64,000 nt of DNA. Source: Mammaliicoccus vitulinus (GTDB lineage Bacteria > Bacillota > Bacilli > Staphylococcales > Staphylococcaceae). Within the stretch, counting starts at the first letter, position 1. Each line of letters opens with the position of its first letter. This document shows positions 7,685-16,826 of this stretch, one piece after another. A program made the position numbers and the translations under genes. The notes beneath the pieces were generated by a model. It saw only the letters and a list, made by a program, of their open reading frames with translations, was not told the origin of the DNA and made no database searches. The stretch is taken from the NCBI RefSeq assembly GCF_029024305.1, contig NZ_CP118974.1, positions 496,001 to 560,000 of the forward strand, read 5' to 3'.

Positions 7685-9211
7685 TTGGCTAATAAAACTA
7701 AAAAAATTACAAAAAAGAAGCGTCCACCTGTAAAAAATAAAAATCAGAAAAAGAAACATCCAAAAAAGAAGCATAAATTTCAAAAGAAGTATTTATTATG
7801 GCTTGCATACATATTATTAGCATTTGTTATAGCGGTAAGTATTTTCCACGTGTTTAAAATTTTACCTCACGGCGTTTCAAAAACAAGTTCTGAAACTAAG
7901 ACTGAGCATGTAGAATTATTAACGGATGTTACTTATAAATCCGGAGACGAAATGAATTATGATCAAGAAATATTTGAAAAAGTTAATGAAACGATAAATG
8001 AAGCGAATGACTTTATTATTATGGACATGTTCTTATTTAATAGTTATAAAACGGGAGATAAAACTTATCCAGACATAGCGAATCGACTCACACAGTCTTT
8101 AATTGCTAAAAAGCAAGAGAATCCAAACATGAGAATTATTGTGATAACTGACCCACTTAATTCATTTTACGGTTCTTATACGCCAGAAAATATTAAAGAT
8201 TTAAAAGAATATAATATAGATGTTCAATATACAGATTTAAATAAATTAAGAGATTCGAATCCAATTTATTCTGGTACATATAGAACATTCTTTCAATGGT
8301 TTGGGAATAGTGAAAACGGCAAGTTAAGCAACCCGATAAGTAGTGAAGCACCAGATGTTACAGTAAGAGGATATTTGGGGATTTTAAATATGAAAGCAAA
8401 TCATAGAAAAACGCTTGTGACAGAAAAACACGGTATGGTGCTTTCAAGTAATCCACATGACTCAAGTGGCTATCATCAAAATGTCGGTGTAAGAGTAACA
8501 GGACCTATCCAAAATGCGTTGATTAAATCTGAATTAGCAGTAGCCAATATGAGTGGTGCACAGTATTCGGCCAGCGATTTTAAAATTAATCATAATAGTT
8601 GGCGTGATGATGCTACTTATTCAGTGCAACTGGCAACAGAAGGAAAAATTAAAGAGCAAATTATTAAAAATATAAAAAAAACACAATCTAAAGATCGTAT
8701 TTCTATAGGAATGTTTTACCTTTCTGATAGAGATGTGATCAATGAACTGATTAAAGCATCTAAGAGGAATGTGAAAATCAAACTCATATTAGATATCAAT
8801 AAAGAAGCTTTTGGAAAAGAAAAACCAGGTGTACCTAATAAGCCTGTAGCAAGTGAGTTAGTTAATCGCTCAAAAGGAAATATTAAAGTGAAATGGGCGC
8901 TCAGTAACGGAGAACAGTATCACTCGAAATACTTGTTATTTGAGCAAAATGAAAATAAGAATGCTACTATGATATTAGGTTCGTCTAATCTAACGCGTAG
9001 AAACATGGGCGATTACAATTTAGAGTCAGATATCATTATTAAAGGTAAACAAACTGACGAAGCATTTGCAAAACTATCTCGAACTTTTAATGATGCATGG
9101 GATAATAAGGAACATACGATGACTGCTCAATATGATGATTTTAAAGATGAATCACTATGGAAAAGAGTCATGTATAGAATACAAGAAAAGACCGGATTAT
9201 CTAGCTTTTAA
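7685..9211 (+). CDS. Membrane-anchored phospholipase D-family protein
   Basis: The 508-residue protein has a very basic N-terminus (about 35 residues, mostly Lys), one transmembrane helix (about 39-60), and then an extracytoplasmic domain with two PLD motifs. These are NHRKTLVTEKHG near residue 238, followed by SSNPHDSS, and YHSKYLLFEQ near residue 418, followed by GSSNLTRRN. Both HxK motifs are intact, but the usual Asp is replaced by Glu. The fold supports phosphatidyltransferase or phospholipase chemistry on membrane lipids, with cardiolipin synthase as the nearest general relative; the true substrate is unknown. It starts at TTG behind AAAGGAGG. Single gene with its own terminator. Confidence 0.8.
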   Translation: MANKTKKITKKKRPPVKNKNQKKKHPKKKHKFQKKYLLWLAYILLAFVIAVSIFHVFKILPHGVSKTSSETKTEHVELLTDVTYKSGDEMNYDQEIFEKVNETINEANDFIIMDMFLFNSYKTGDKTYPDIANRLTQSLIAKKQENPNMRIIVITDPLNSFYGSYTPENIKDLKEYNIDVQYTDLNKLRDSNPIYSGTYRTFFQWFGNSENGKLSNPISSEAPDVTVRGYLGILNMKANHRKTLVTEKHGMVLSSNPHDSSGYHQNVGVRVTGPIQNALIKSELAVANMSGAQYSASDFKINHNSWRDDATYSVQLATEGKIKEQIIKNIKKTQSKDRISIGMFYLSDRDVINELIKASKRNVKIKLILDINKEAFGKEKPGVPNKPVASELVNRSKGNIKVKWALSNGEQYHSKYLLFEQNENKNATMILGSSNLTRRNMGDYNLESDIIIKGKQTDEAFAKLSRTFNDAWDNKEHTMTAQYDDFKDESLWKRVMYRIQEKTGLSSF

Positions 9212-9250
9212 GATTATAATATTTCGTAAGAATATTGTTTATCAGCAACC

Positions 9251-9288
9251 AAAAAATCACACTTCAATTATGAAGGTGTGATTTTTTT
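9251..9288. terminator. Terminator between PLD gene and TetR gene
   Basis: AAAAAATCACACTTCA pairs with TGAAGGTGTGATTTTTTT (one bulge). A/T runs on both sides let it serve both convergent genes. Confidence 0.85.
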
Positions 9289-9290
9289 GG

Positions 9291-9842
9291 TTATCTATTA
9301 ATTTTAATAATATTGCGATACATAATGTCAGCCATTTTTTCTGGTGTTTCTTCACAACCATTTTTTAACCATCTATAAATAGATGCAATTTGTCCACCAA
9401 CTGTGTAATCAAGGAAGAAGTTTATATCTTGAAGTGTACTTATACTGCGAATCAACTTCTCAAATCTAAACTTTATGAGTTTAATAAAACTAATAATCAA
9501 TTCTTTCTCAGGATGTACGACGAATACGCTTGTAAAAAATCTTTGATGTCTTGCAATGTAATAAAATACATTTGTGAAATACTGTTTAACGTATTTTCGT
9601 TTGTCATCAGGATTATCTGTTATAGATTGTTCAATATTATCCATTAAAGTTTCATAGTTCGTCATATGGAATCTTTTAATTTCTTCATACGTTTCATATT
9701 TATCTTTAAAGTGTGCATAAAATGTTGAACGGTTAATGCCACATTCAGCACATAACATTTTTATAGTGATTTCATCAAAATGATAATGTTCTAATAAGTA
9801 AACCATGTTACTCGTTATTAATTGTCTAGCATGTTTTTTCAT
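9291..9842 (-). CDS. TetR/AcrR-family repressor, likely of the adjacent efflux pair
   Basis: 183 residues. The N-terminal HTH spans about residues 8-50, with ITIKMLCAECGINRSTFYAHFKDKYE as the helix-turn-helix region. The rest is a helical ligand-binding domain. It is encoded divergently from the HlyD/EmrB genes across a 209-bp gap holding an imperfect dyad at 9961-9991, the usual arrangement of a drug-responsive repressor and its target pump. The start follows CGAGGTG. The inducer cannot be predicted. Confidence 0.85.
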   Translation of the reverse strand: MKKHARQLITSNMVYLLEHYHFDEITIKMLCAECGINRSTFYAHFKDKYETYEEIKRFHMTNYETLMDNIEQSITDNPDDKRKYVKQYFTNVFYYIARHQRFFTSVFVVHPEKELIISFIKLIKFRFEKLIRSISTLQDINFFLDYTVGGQIASIYRWLKNGCEETPEKMADIMYRNIIKINR

Positions 9843-9960
9843 AGTTCACCTCGAATAATTACATAACATATATTTTAACAAAAACAACTCTAAATATACA
9901 TTAATTTTCATTTTAAATATGAAGATATTATGAATAATTATCTGATTTTTCCGCTATTTT

Positions 9961-9991
9961 AACCCGACAAACTTATGAAATTTGTTGGTTT
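9961..9991. promoter_or_regulatory. Candidate TetR operator
   Basis: Imperfect dyad CCGACAAA (9964) / TTTGTTGG (9988) with matching outer A/T bases. It lies about 20 bp upstream of a TATAAT at 10012 that could be the -10 of the efflux operon. Confidence 0.5.
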
Positions 9992-10051
9992 AAATCATGG
10001 TTGACGAGGCTTATAATAAATAAATCATTGAAATTTGGAGGAAATAGAGTA

Positions 10052-10699
10052 ATGAAAAAAATCGTGCTTGTAAATGTTATTACTATAGTGATTTTAGTGG
10101 CTATCGGCCTAGTAGGATTCCACTATTATAGTGAAGCGACAGATTATGTAAAAACAGAAAACGCAAAAGTTGACGGTGAGCAAATTAAAATTGCGAGCCC
10201 AGTATCAGGTAATTTAAACAGCTTTGATGCTGAAGAAGGAAAAACATTCGATAAAGGCGATAAAATTGGCGAGGTAGCTGGTAAAGGTGAAGATGGCGAA
10301 TCTCAAAATATGGATATCAAAGCACCTTCAAAAAGTACAATCGTCAAAACTTCAGCAACAGAAAATAATTTAGTTCAAGCTGGATCACCAATCGCTTATG
10401 CATATAACTTTGATGATTTATATGTAACAGCAAACATTGATGATACAGATGTTGAAGATGTAGAAAGAGGACAAGCTGTTGACGTTTATATCGATGGCCA
10501 AGAAGCTAGTGTTAAAGGTAAAGTGTCTCAAGTTGGATTAGCAACTGCATCAAGTTTCTCATTGATGCCTTCATCAAATAGTAATGGAAACTATACAAAA
10601 GTGACGCAAGTTGTTCCAGTGAAAATCACATTTGATTCTAAGCCATCAACAAATGTTGTTCCAGGAATGAATGTTGAAGTTCGAATCCACAAGAATTAA
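10052..10699 (+). CDS. HlyD/EmrA-family membrane fusion protein
   Basis: About 215 residues: one N-terminal transmembrane helix (about 5-25), a split lipoyl-like domain (ENAKVDGEQIKIASPVSGNL ... MDIKAPSKSTIVK) and a beta-barrel segment (VTANIDDTDVEDVERGQ). It lacks the long coiled coil of Gram-negative EmrA, as is normal for Gram-positive homologues. It should form a tripartite-like exporter with the EmrB-type protein 12 bases downstream. I chose ATG 10052, which has GGAGG at good spacing; a frame extension to 10001 lacks one. Confidence 0.85.
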   Translation: MKKIVLVNVITIVILVAIGLVGFHYYSEATDYVKTENAKVDGEQIKIASPVSGNLNSFDAEEGKTFDKGDKIGEVAGKGEDGESQNMDIKAPSKSTIVKTSATENNLVQAGSPIAYAYNFDDLYVTANIDDTDVEDVERGQAVDVYIDGQEASVKGKVSQVGLATASSFSLMPSSNSNGNYTKVTQVVPVKITFDSKPSTNVVPGMNVEVRIHKN

Positions 10700-10711
10700 G
10701 GAGGGTGTATT

Positions 10712-12595
10712 ATGACATCAACCTTTACGGTGGCTTATATAATCATTGCAATCCTTTTATGGGTTGGAATTAACGCGTTTGTAGTAAAACGTAAAAACAC
10801 TAAATCAATTTCTAAAGATAGCTCAGATCATTCAAGCGTGAATGATGAGACTCAATTGAAATCTAAAGATGAAGAAAACATCGATCAAAACAAATATTCA
10901 CATATTGAAAAAATGGAAGAAGATAATAAAACGTCTAAAACAGAGAGGGAAAAAACGACTTCTAACGATATGAATTCAGTAGAGCAAAATCAATCTACTG
11001 AAGAACAGGAAGATACATCTAATCGTGGTATGGAATTAAATGAGCATGAACCTATTAATGAACAAATTAAAAAAAATCATGTTAACTTCGTATACGGAAA
11101 AGGTATCTCAAGAAATAAAATATTAGTTGCAATGATGTTCGGTATGTTTATAGCAATATTAAACCAAACGCTATTAAACGTTGCATTGCCTGTTATTAAT
11201 AATGAATTTAGTATCTCAGCGTCTACAGGACAATGGTTAATGACTGGATTCATGTTAGTAAATGGTATTTTAATACCGATAAGTGCTTTTTTAATTAGTA
11301 AATATTCTTATAGAAGATTATTCCTAATAGCGATGACGTTATTTACAATTGGTTCTATAATATGTGCATTATCATTTAACTTCCCACTGATGATGTCAGG
11401 ACGTGTTATTCAAGCAGTTGGTGCGGGTATATTAATGCCGTTAGGTTCAAATGTATTTATGACAATCTTCCCACCAGAAAAACGTGGTGCTGCAATGGGT
11501 ACATTAGGTATCGCTTTTATTTTAGCACCTGCAATTGGTCCAACGTTATCAGGTTGGATTGTTCAAAACTATCATTGGAACGTTATGTTCTACGGTATGT
11601 TTGCTATAGGTCTAATAGCGATATTTATTAGTTTCTTTTGGTTTAAAATTTACCAACAAACATCTAAACCGAAAGCTGACGTTCAAGGTATTATATTCAG
11701 TACTTTAGGATTTGGCATGTTATTATATGGATTTAGTGAAGCAGGTAATGATGGATGGACGTCTGTGACAGTTTCAGGATCATTAATTATCGGTCTAATC
11801 TTTACGATATTATTTGTTGTTCGTGAAGTTAGAATGAAAAATCCAATGCTTGATATGTCAGCACTTAAATATTCAGGATTTACGTTAACAACGTTAATCA
11901 ATGTAATTGTAACAATGAGTTTATTCGGTGGTATGATCTTACTACCAATCTACTTACAAAATTTACGTGGATTCTCCCCATTAGATTCAGGTCTATTGTT
12001 ATTGCCTGGTTCATTAATTATGGGATTCATGGGTCCTATTGCTGGTAAAATGCTAGATTCATTTGGTATTAAACCACTTGCTTTAATTGGTTTAACAATC
12101 ATGACAATTGGAACATGGGAATTAACACAATTAAATATGGATACACCATATACAACAATTTTAGTTATATATATCGTGCGTTCATTCGGTATGAGTTTTA
12201 TCATGATGCCAATCATGACTGCAGGTATGAATTCATTACCTCAAAGACTTATTCCACATGGTAATGCGATTAGTAACACAGTGAGACAGTTAGCAGGATC
12301 AATTGGTACAGCAATACTTGTAACAGTGATGACGCAAAATACAACTTCTCATTTAGCTAATATGTCAGATAACCTGGATTCAACTAATCCTATGATTCAA
12401 GAACAAGTTAAAGCACTTTCTGAATCAGTTGGAGGAGAACAAGCAGGAACATCTGCACTTTTAGAATATTTTAATAAATTAGCAACAGTTCAAGGTATCA
12501 ATGATGCTTTCTGGATTGCCACATTATTTAGTGTGATTGCATTAATATTAAGTTTATTCTTAAAAGATAAATCTCATTATTTATCTAACGAATAG
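10712..12595 (+). CDS. EmrB/QacA-type MFS drug exporter with N-terminal TM-linker extension
   Basis: 627 residues. The C-terminal ~490 form a 14-helix DHA2 (EmrB/QacA) transporter, with LNQTLLNVALPVINNEF in helix 1 and the motif C antiporter signature GIAFILAPAIGPTLSGW. Ahead of it lie an extra transmembrane helix (about residues 7-27) and a ~105-residue highly charged, low-complexity linker rich in Lys, Glu, Ser and Asn. That makes it over 100 residues longer than ordinary EmrB proteins. The extension may bind the membrane fusion protein, which is inference. AAGGAGGGTG ribosome site; operon with the HlyD gene; probably controlled by the divergent TetR. Confidence 0.88.
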   Translation: MTSTFTVAYIIIAILLWVGINAFVVKRKNTKSISKDSSDHSSVNDETQLKSKDEENIDQNKYSHIEKMEEDNKTSKTEREKTTSNDMNSVEQNQSTEEQEDTSNRGMELNEHEPINEQIKKNHVNFVYGKGISRNKILVAMMFGMFIAILNQTLLNVALPVINNEFSISASTGQWLMTGFMLVNGILIPISAFLISKYSYRRLFLIAMTLFTIGSIICALSFNFPLMMSGRVIQAVGAGILMPLGSNVFMTIFPPEKRGAAMGTLGIAFILAPAIGPTLSGWIVQNYHWNVMFYGMFAIGLIAIFISFFWFKIYQQTSKPKADVQGIIFSTLGFGMLLYGFSEAGNDGWTSVTVSGSLIIGLIFTILFVVREVRMKNPMLDMSALKYSGFTLTTLINVIVTMSLFGGMILLPIYLQNLRGFSPLDSGLLLLPGSLIMGFMGPIAGKMLDSFGIKPLALIGLTIMTIGTWELTQLNMDTPYTTILVIYIVRSFGMSFIMMPIMTAGMNSLPQRLIPHGNAISNTVRQLAGSIGTAILVTVMTQNTTSHLANMSDNLDSTNPMIQEQVKALSESVGGEQAGTSALLEYFNKLATVQGINDAFWIATLFSVIALILSLFLKDKSHYLSNE

Positions 12596-12666
12596 ACATG
12601 AATTCGGGAATTAAAAATATAAATTCACTTTGTATTTTTAAATTATATATTAAAAATTAATTGTTG

Positions 12667-12707
12667 AAATACTACAAGAAACATAACGTTTCTTGTAGTA
12701 TTTTTTT
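12667..12707 (+). terminator. Terminator of the efflux operon
   Basis: AATACTACAAGAAA / TTTCTTGTAGTATT stem with an 8-nt loop and a long T run. Confidence 0.9.
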
Positions 12708-12747
12708 ATAAATATAAATTTAATTTTGAAATCCTATCTTGAATGCT

Positions 12748-12775
12748 TTGAATCGGGCTTGTTTTTTTATATAAT
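12748..12775 (+). promoter_or_regulatory. Probable SigA promoter of the DUF402 gene
   Basis: TTGAAT at 12748-12753, 16-bp spacer, TATAAT at 12770-12775; ribosome site AAAGGAG follows about 10 bp later. Confidence 0.6.
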
Positions 12776-12797
12776 GTAAAAAAGGAGTTGGTAACTT

Positions 12798-13337
12798 GTG
12801 AAAGTTAAGTATATTGACAAACGTCATTGGCGACGTCTCCTTAATCGCGAATATAAAGAAGTTGTGCTGGATACAAATCATTTTAAAGGACTTGTAGGAT
12901 TAGTTACAATGGTACAAGTCAAGGAACCTTTAAAGGTAAATGTTGTAGGGAAAGAAATCACAGTGGCGGATAATGGTTATAAATGGATGCAAATATTACC
13001 AGAGAAAAAGCCGTATAGTATAACTGTCATGTACGACAAACAAAACAAACCAGTGCAGTACTATTTTGATGTGAATTTGAGGAATATCACGCAACTCGGT
13101 AATGCTAGAACATTAGATTTATGTTTGGACGTGTTGGTCATACCGAAGTCGGGTGAATATGAACTTGTTGATGAAGATGACTTAGAAAGAATGCTCAATG
13201 AGAAGAAAATATCTAAAGCGCAATTTCATAGAGCATACGTTACAGCTCATGAGATTATGTTTAAATTAGAAACAGACTTTAAAGGTATGGAAAAGAGAAT
13301 TAGATATTGTTTTCATGAAATTATGAATGCAAAGTAA
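12798..13337 (+). CDS. DUF402 family protein
   Basis: 179 residues with the DUF402 core PYSITVMYDKQNKPVQYYFDV ... LDVLVIP, then a GEYELVDEDDLERMLNEKKIS segment and a helical C-terminal tail. Related proteins include nucleoside di/triphosphate phosphatases and FAU-1-like RNA-binding proteins, so a phosphate-ester or RNA role is possible but unproven. The start is GTG after AAAGGAG. It converges with uppP and shares the terminator at 13372. Confidence 0.75.
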   Translation: MKVKYIDKRHWRRLLNREYKEVVLDTNHFKGLVGLVTMVQVKEPLKVNVVGKEITVADNGYKWMQILPEKKPYSITVMYDKQNKPVQYYFDVNLRNITQLGNARTLDLCLDVLVIPKSGEYELVDEDDLERMLNEKKISKAQFHRAYVTAHEIMFKLETDFKGMEKRIRYCFHEIMNAK

Positions 13338-13371
13338 TTAAATAACTGTATCATTGAATATTTCTATATAG

Positions 13372-13415
13372 AAAAACGAGGAAGCCCTTTAAAGATGGCG
13401 TTCCCCGTTTTTTTT
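13372..13415. terminator. Terminator between DUF402 gene and uppP
   Basis: AAAACG.GGAA pairs with TTCC.CGTTTT around a 16-nt loop and is followed by eight T. It overlaps the last bases of uppP on the other strand. Confidence 0.75.
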
Positions 13416-14235
13416 ATAAGAATATTAAAGCTAAAATGATAGCGATTGGTCCAACGATGAAACAATATTTACTAAAGATACCTAATTGACCACGTTCCAT
13501 AATACCTTGTAACCATTTCAATGAGAAATAACTCGCTACAAGTGAAGCAACGAATGCGAATACATATGAAATCATTAATGATGTGTCTGGTGGTGTCTCG
13601 ACAATATCTTTAATACCTAGTAAAGCTGTTCCTAAACTTACAGGAATATAAAGTAAGAATGAGAATTTAAAAGCTGTTTTTTGATTCATACCCACACCTA
13701 ATGCACCAACGATAGTAGCACCACTTCGGCTAAGTCCTGGTATGAGTGCAACTGCTTGGAATAAACCAACAATGATTGCGTCTTTAAGTGTTAAATCACG
13801 TTCTAACTTTTGACCACGTTTATTTTTAATAAACCATAATGCGATACCTGTTACGATCAACATGATACCTACCAAGAGTACGCTTTTAGTATCGCCGATA
13901 ACATCTTTAAAGATAACGCCTAAAATACCTGCAGGGATAGTAGCGATAACTAAATACATAGCAAGTTGAAAGTTCTTTTTAACAGTTTCAGTACGCTCAC
14001 CTTTAATATATTTAAGCGTGTCGATTATTAATTCGATAATGTCTTTTCTAAATAAAATGAGAACAGCAACCAATGAAGCGGTATTCACAACAATTTCAAA
14101 TGTTAATCCGTCTGTATGTAATCCTAAAAATTCTTGTGCCATTACAAGATGTCCGCTTGAAGAAACGGGGATAGGTTCTGTTATACCTTGGAGCAAGCCA
14201 AGAAAAATATATTTGATAATTTCTATAATAAGCAT
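13414..14235 (-). CDS. uppP: Undecaprenyl-diphosphatase UppP (BacA)
   Basis: The 273-residue protein has about eight transmembrane helices and both active-site signatures: LLQGITEPIPVSSSGH near residue 15 and LIPGLSRSGATI near residue 165. It dephosphorylates undecaprenyl diphosphate at the outer membrane face to recycle the lipid carrier for peptidoglycan and teichoic acid synthesis. Overproduction gives bacitracin resistance. It has its own promoter (14269-14297) and is divergent from a LysR gene, though no link with that regulator is evident. Confidence 0.95.
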   Translation of the reverse strand: MLIIEIIKYIFLGLLQGITEPIPVSSSGHLVMAQEFLGLHTDGLTFEIVVNTASLVAVLILFRKDIIELIIDTLKYIKGERTETVKKNFQLAMYLVIATIPAGILGVIFKDVIGDTKSVLLVGIMLIVTGIALWFIKNKRGQKLERDLTLKDAIIVGLFQAVALIPGLSRSGATIVGALGVGMNQKTAFKFSFLLYIPVSLGTALLGIKDIVETPPDTSLMISYVFAFVASLVASYFSLKWLQGIMERGQLGIFSKYCFIVGPIAIILALIFL

Positions 14236-14268
14236 GATTGGATCCTTTCTGTTTAATTTACATGCTCA

Positions 14269-14297
14269 ACTATAACGAATTATTTATTGAGTTTCAA
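14269..14297 (-). promoter_or_regulatory. SigA promoter of uppP
   Basis: On the minus strand: TTGAAA (14297-14292), 17-bp spacer, TATAGT (14274-14269), about 34 bp from the start codon. Confidence 0.7.
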
Positions 14298-14401
14298 TTT
14301 TATAAATAAAAAAACTTATATTTCGGTCTAAAGTTGTAGTGTGGTTCATAATCGTCAAATTAAATCATGTTATAATAAAATGAAAGTAAGGAGTGTGTCA
14401 T

Positions 14402-15277
14402 TTGAAAGTAGATGATTATAAGTTACTCGTAACATTAGAAGATGTAAAAACTTTACGAAAAGCAGCAGACATTCTCTACATATCACAACCAGCAGTGAGT
14501 CAAAGATTAAAATCTATCGAAAACTTTTTCGGTATAAATATATTTATAAGAACAAAAAAGCAACTCATTACAACGAATGAAGGGGCACTTGTGATTGAGC
14601 ATGCACGAAAAATGTTGAAAGAAGAACGTCTATTGTTAGATAAAATTAGTTCGAAAATAGGAGAAGTAAACGGCAGTATTTCTATAGGTGTTTCTTCATT
14701 AATCGGACAAACAATACTTCCACAAGTTCTAGGAGAATATACTAACTTATATCCAAATGTAGACATTCAATTACAAATTGGTTCTAGTGAACATATTAAA
14801 CAATATCAAAATGACTTTCACATCATGGTTGTGAGAGGGAATGAAGTCATGAATGTTCAAAACGACCTTTTACTAAATGAACAACATTATTTTATTTATC
14901 CTAAAAATAGAAAACAAGACTTACATCTATTACCAATGATAGAGTTTCAGGCAGAACCTATTTATTTAAAGCAAATAGAAGAATGGTATTCAGATTATTT
15001 ACAGAAAGAATATCATGCGCTTATTAAAGTCGATCAAATCGCAACATGTAAAGAATTGTTGTTGAATGGGGTAGGAGTTACAGTTTTACCAGAGTTGGTT
15101 ATTGGGGATATTGATACAAATAGATTTGAAATTAAAAAATTAAATGTTATGCGCAAACCACTTACACGTTCAACATATATTTGTTATGAACATAATGTAT
15201 TGCAGTTACCACAAATTAAGTCTTTCATAGAAGTATTAAAAAATTATATTAATAAACTTGAAATAGGTAAAAAATAA
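14402..15277 (+). CDS. LysR-family transcriptional regulator
   Basis: About 291 residues. The winged HTH fills residues 1-62, with TLRKAADILYISQPAVSQRLKSIE as the helix-turn-helix. A periplasmic-binding-protein-like effector domain (about 90-290) starts GSISIGVSSLIGQTILPQVL. I prefer TTG 14402, which has AAGGAG at 8-nt spacing, over GTG 14393, which touches that site. LysR proteins usually control a divergent gene, here uppP, but that gene is normally constitutive, so the target is uncertain. Confidence 0.85.
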   Translation: MKVDDYKLLVTLEDVKTLRKAADILYISQPAVSQRLKSIENFFGINIFIRTKKQLITTNEGALVIEHARKMLKEERLLLDKISSKIGEVNGSISIGVSSLIGQTILPQVLGEYTNLYPNVDIQLQIGSSEHIKQYQNDFHIMVVRGNEVMNVQNDLLLNEQHYFIYPKNRKQDLHLLPMIEFQAEPIYLKQIEEWYSDYLQKEYHALIKVDQIATCKELLLNGVGVTVLPELVIGDIDTNRFEIKKLNVMRKPLTRSTYICYEHNVLQLPQIKSFIEVLKNYINKLEIGKK

Positions 15278-15280
15278 GAG

Positions 15281-15358
15281 GCTGGTACATAATTCCCTCT
15301 TAAAATAAATAACAACTCATTTCTAGCTGAATAAATCAGTGAAATGAGTTGTTTTTTT
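15281..15358 (+). terminator. Preface plus hairpin (AACAACTCATTTC stem), copy 1
   Basis: A GGCTGGTACATAATTCC preface and TTAAAATAAA lead into a 13-bp perfect stem AACAACTCATTTC / GAAATGAGTTGTT with T run. The same hairpin occurs at 29431, where the loop lies in the opposite orientation relative to the preface. Confidence 0.85.
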
Positions 15359-15368
15359 ATAGAATCTT

Positions 15369-15466
15369 ACGATTTTGAAAGTGCATGCTTGCCTAGGGGT
15401 GTGGCTCGAGCCTGTAGTCGCGCGCGGCATACTATTCCCCCGGGCGTCAGCGCTTTACAAAATCGT
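15369..15466 (-). repeat. ~97-bp palindromic element, copy 3 (reverse)
   Basis: 98-bp copy carrying the GTCGCGCGCGGCATACT variant in the inner arm, shared only with copy 46029. It is followed by ~110 bp with a GTGAATTG / CAATTCAC hairpin (about 15492-15533), then another copy. No gene is supported in the 768-bp gap 15278-16045. Confidence 0.9.
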
Positions 15467-15577
15467 GAGAACGAACCAAAGTAAAATTAGGGTGAATTGT
15501 ACGAAGAATGTAGAGACATTATGCTCAATTCACGCTACTGTTTTTTTAGTAAATAGCGTAATATGTTTTAAAATCTT

Positions 15578-15673
15578 ACGATTTTGAAAGTGCATGCTTG
15601 CCTGGGGTATGGCTCGAGCCTGTAGTCTCTCACTCATACTATTCCCCCGGGCGTCAGCACTTTACAAAATCGT
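15578..15673 (-). repeat. ~97-bp palindromic element, copy 4 (reverse)
   Basis: 96-bp copy, preceded by TTTTTAGTAAATAGCGTAAT, which is shared with the remnant near 24.98 kb. It is followed by the ~50-bp spacer and the inverted 41-bp array B, so the unit is the mirror image of the ones at 4.5-5.0 and 29.5-29.8 kb. Confidence 0.9.
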
Positions 15674-15721
15674 GAGTAATATTCATTTCTATAATATTTT
15701 TTCTTTTGTTCTTTTAAGTAC

Positions 15722-15967
15722 ATGCTCTATGTTGCTAGACTGACCAAACAAGCAACATAGAACGCTTGTAAGTTGCAAGACTGATCAAACAAGCAACATA
15801 GAAGGTCTGAAAGTTGCAAGACTGACCAAACAAGCAACATAGAAGGCATGAAAGTTGCAAGACTGGCTAAACAAGCAACATAGAAGGCCTGAAAGTTGCA
15901 AGACTGACCAAACAAGCAACATAGAAGGCCTGAAAGTTGCAAGACTGGCTAAACAAGCAACATAGAA
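15722..15967 (-). repeat. 41-bp tandem repeat array B, 6 copies
   Basis: CATAGAA motifs end units at 15762, 15803, 15844, 15885, 15926 and 15967, exactly 41 bases apart. The unit is the reverse complement of array A. Copies alternate GACTGACCAAA and GACTGGCTAAA variants, suggesting local duplication of pairs. Confidence 0.95.
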
Positions 15968-16045
15968 CGTCTGAATGTTCCAAGCTCTTACTTTTTTACA
16001 CAGAACTTAACTTAAATAATATACCAAGTATCTCAGTTGTATCGA

Positions 16046-16693
16046 TTATGATAAACGCTTCTGTAATTTAGTGAATATATCTTTCGTTTCTTCATTTATG
16101 CCATCGTGATTCAATATATATTCTATGCGTTCGGCATTTTTATGATCTTTGAAACGTGTTTCGTTAAGTTCATAAATAGAAAGTTGTGGCTTGTATGTAT
16201 TTAGCAATTTCATATTATCATTTTGAGCAACATAACCTTCTTTAAGTACACGGAAATAACAACCTGTTTTAAAGGTGCTTGCCATACGTTTGACTAAATC
16301 TTTAATACCGTATCTTTGAGCGATGGTTGCACAAGGCTGTCTTGGACAAGAAACTTGAATGACTGCCTCTCCAAGTTGATAGCTATCTCCAATATTTAAG
16401 TGTTCTTCTGTTAAACCAGATACTGTGATGTTTTCACCGAAAATAGCATATTTAGGTAAAAGGTCAATGATGTCATTCCAATATGGATAATGATCTTTAC
16501 TGTAGAAACAAATCGCTTTTTCAGGGCCACCATGACCTTTGTATTGTTGTTCATCTTCAACAAATCCCGTTTTAGATAGGTACATGTTATCTTTAAATGG
16601 TTCTTTCAAAATAGCAGTTTTTTTAGATTTTTGGTCACCAAATGTGATGTTTGTGACTTTTCCGATTGAAATGTAGTCAACTTTGTATTCCAC
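16046..16693 (-). CDS. MOSC domain protein (YiiM type)
   Basis: 215 residues with a full MOSC domain: YKGHGGPEKAICFY near residue 52, YAIFGENITVSGLTEE near residue 82, and GEAVIQVSCPRQPC with the conserved Cys near residue 115. A C-terminal YiiM-like alpha domain follows. YiiM-type MOSC proteins bind molybdenum cofactor and reduce N-hydroxylated compounds; that role is inferred by family. The start is GTG after AAAGGGG. Stand-alone gene next to repeat array B. Confidence 0.85.
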   Translation of the reverse strand: MEYKVDYISIGKVTNITFGDQKSKKTAILKEPFKDNMYLSKTGFVEDEQQYKGHGGPEKAICFYSKDHYPYWNDIIDLLPKYAIFGENITVSGLTEEHLNIGDSYQLGEAVIQVSCPRQPCATIAQRYGIKDLVKRMASTFKTGCYFRVLKEGYVAQNDNMKLLNTYKPQLSIYELNETRFKDHKNAERIEYILNHDGINEETKDIFTKLQKRLS

Positions 16694-16826
16694 TATAATA
16701 ACCCCTTTAATAATAGTTGTTATTGATTTTACATGTTAGAGTGAAATATATCAATAAAGCATTGACGTAATGGGTGATTAGCATTAAAGTACAATCATAT
16801 AATAAAATAGAGGAAGTTGTGAATTC

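Noticed and set aside
9390-9647. Plus-strand frame of 85 codons opposite the TetR gene
   Set aside because: The minus frame has a clear HTH domain and ribosome site; the plus frame has neither.
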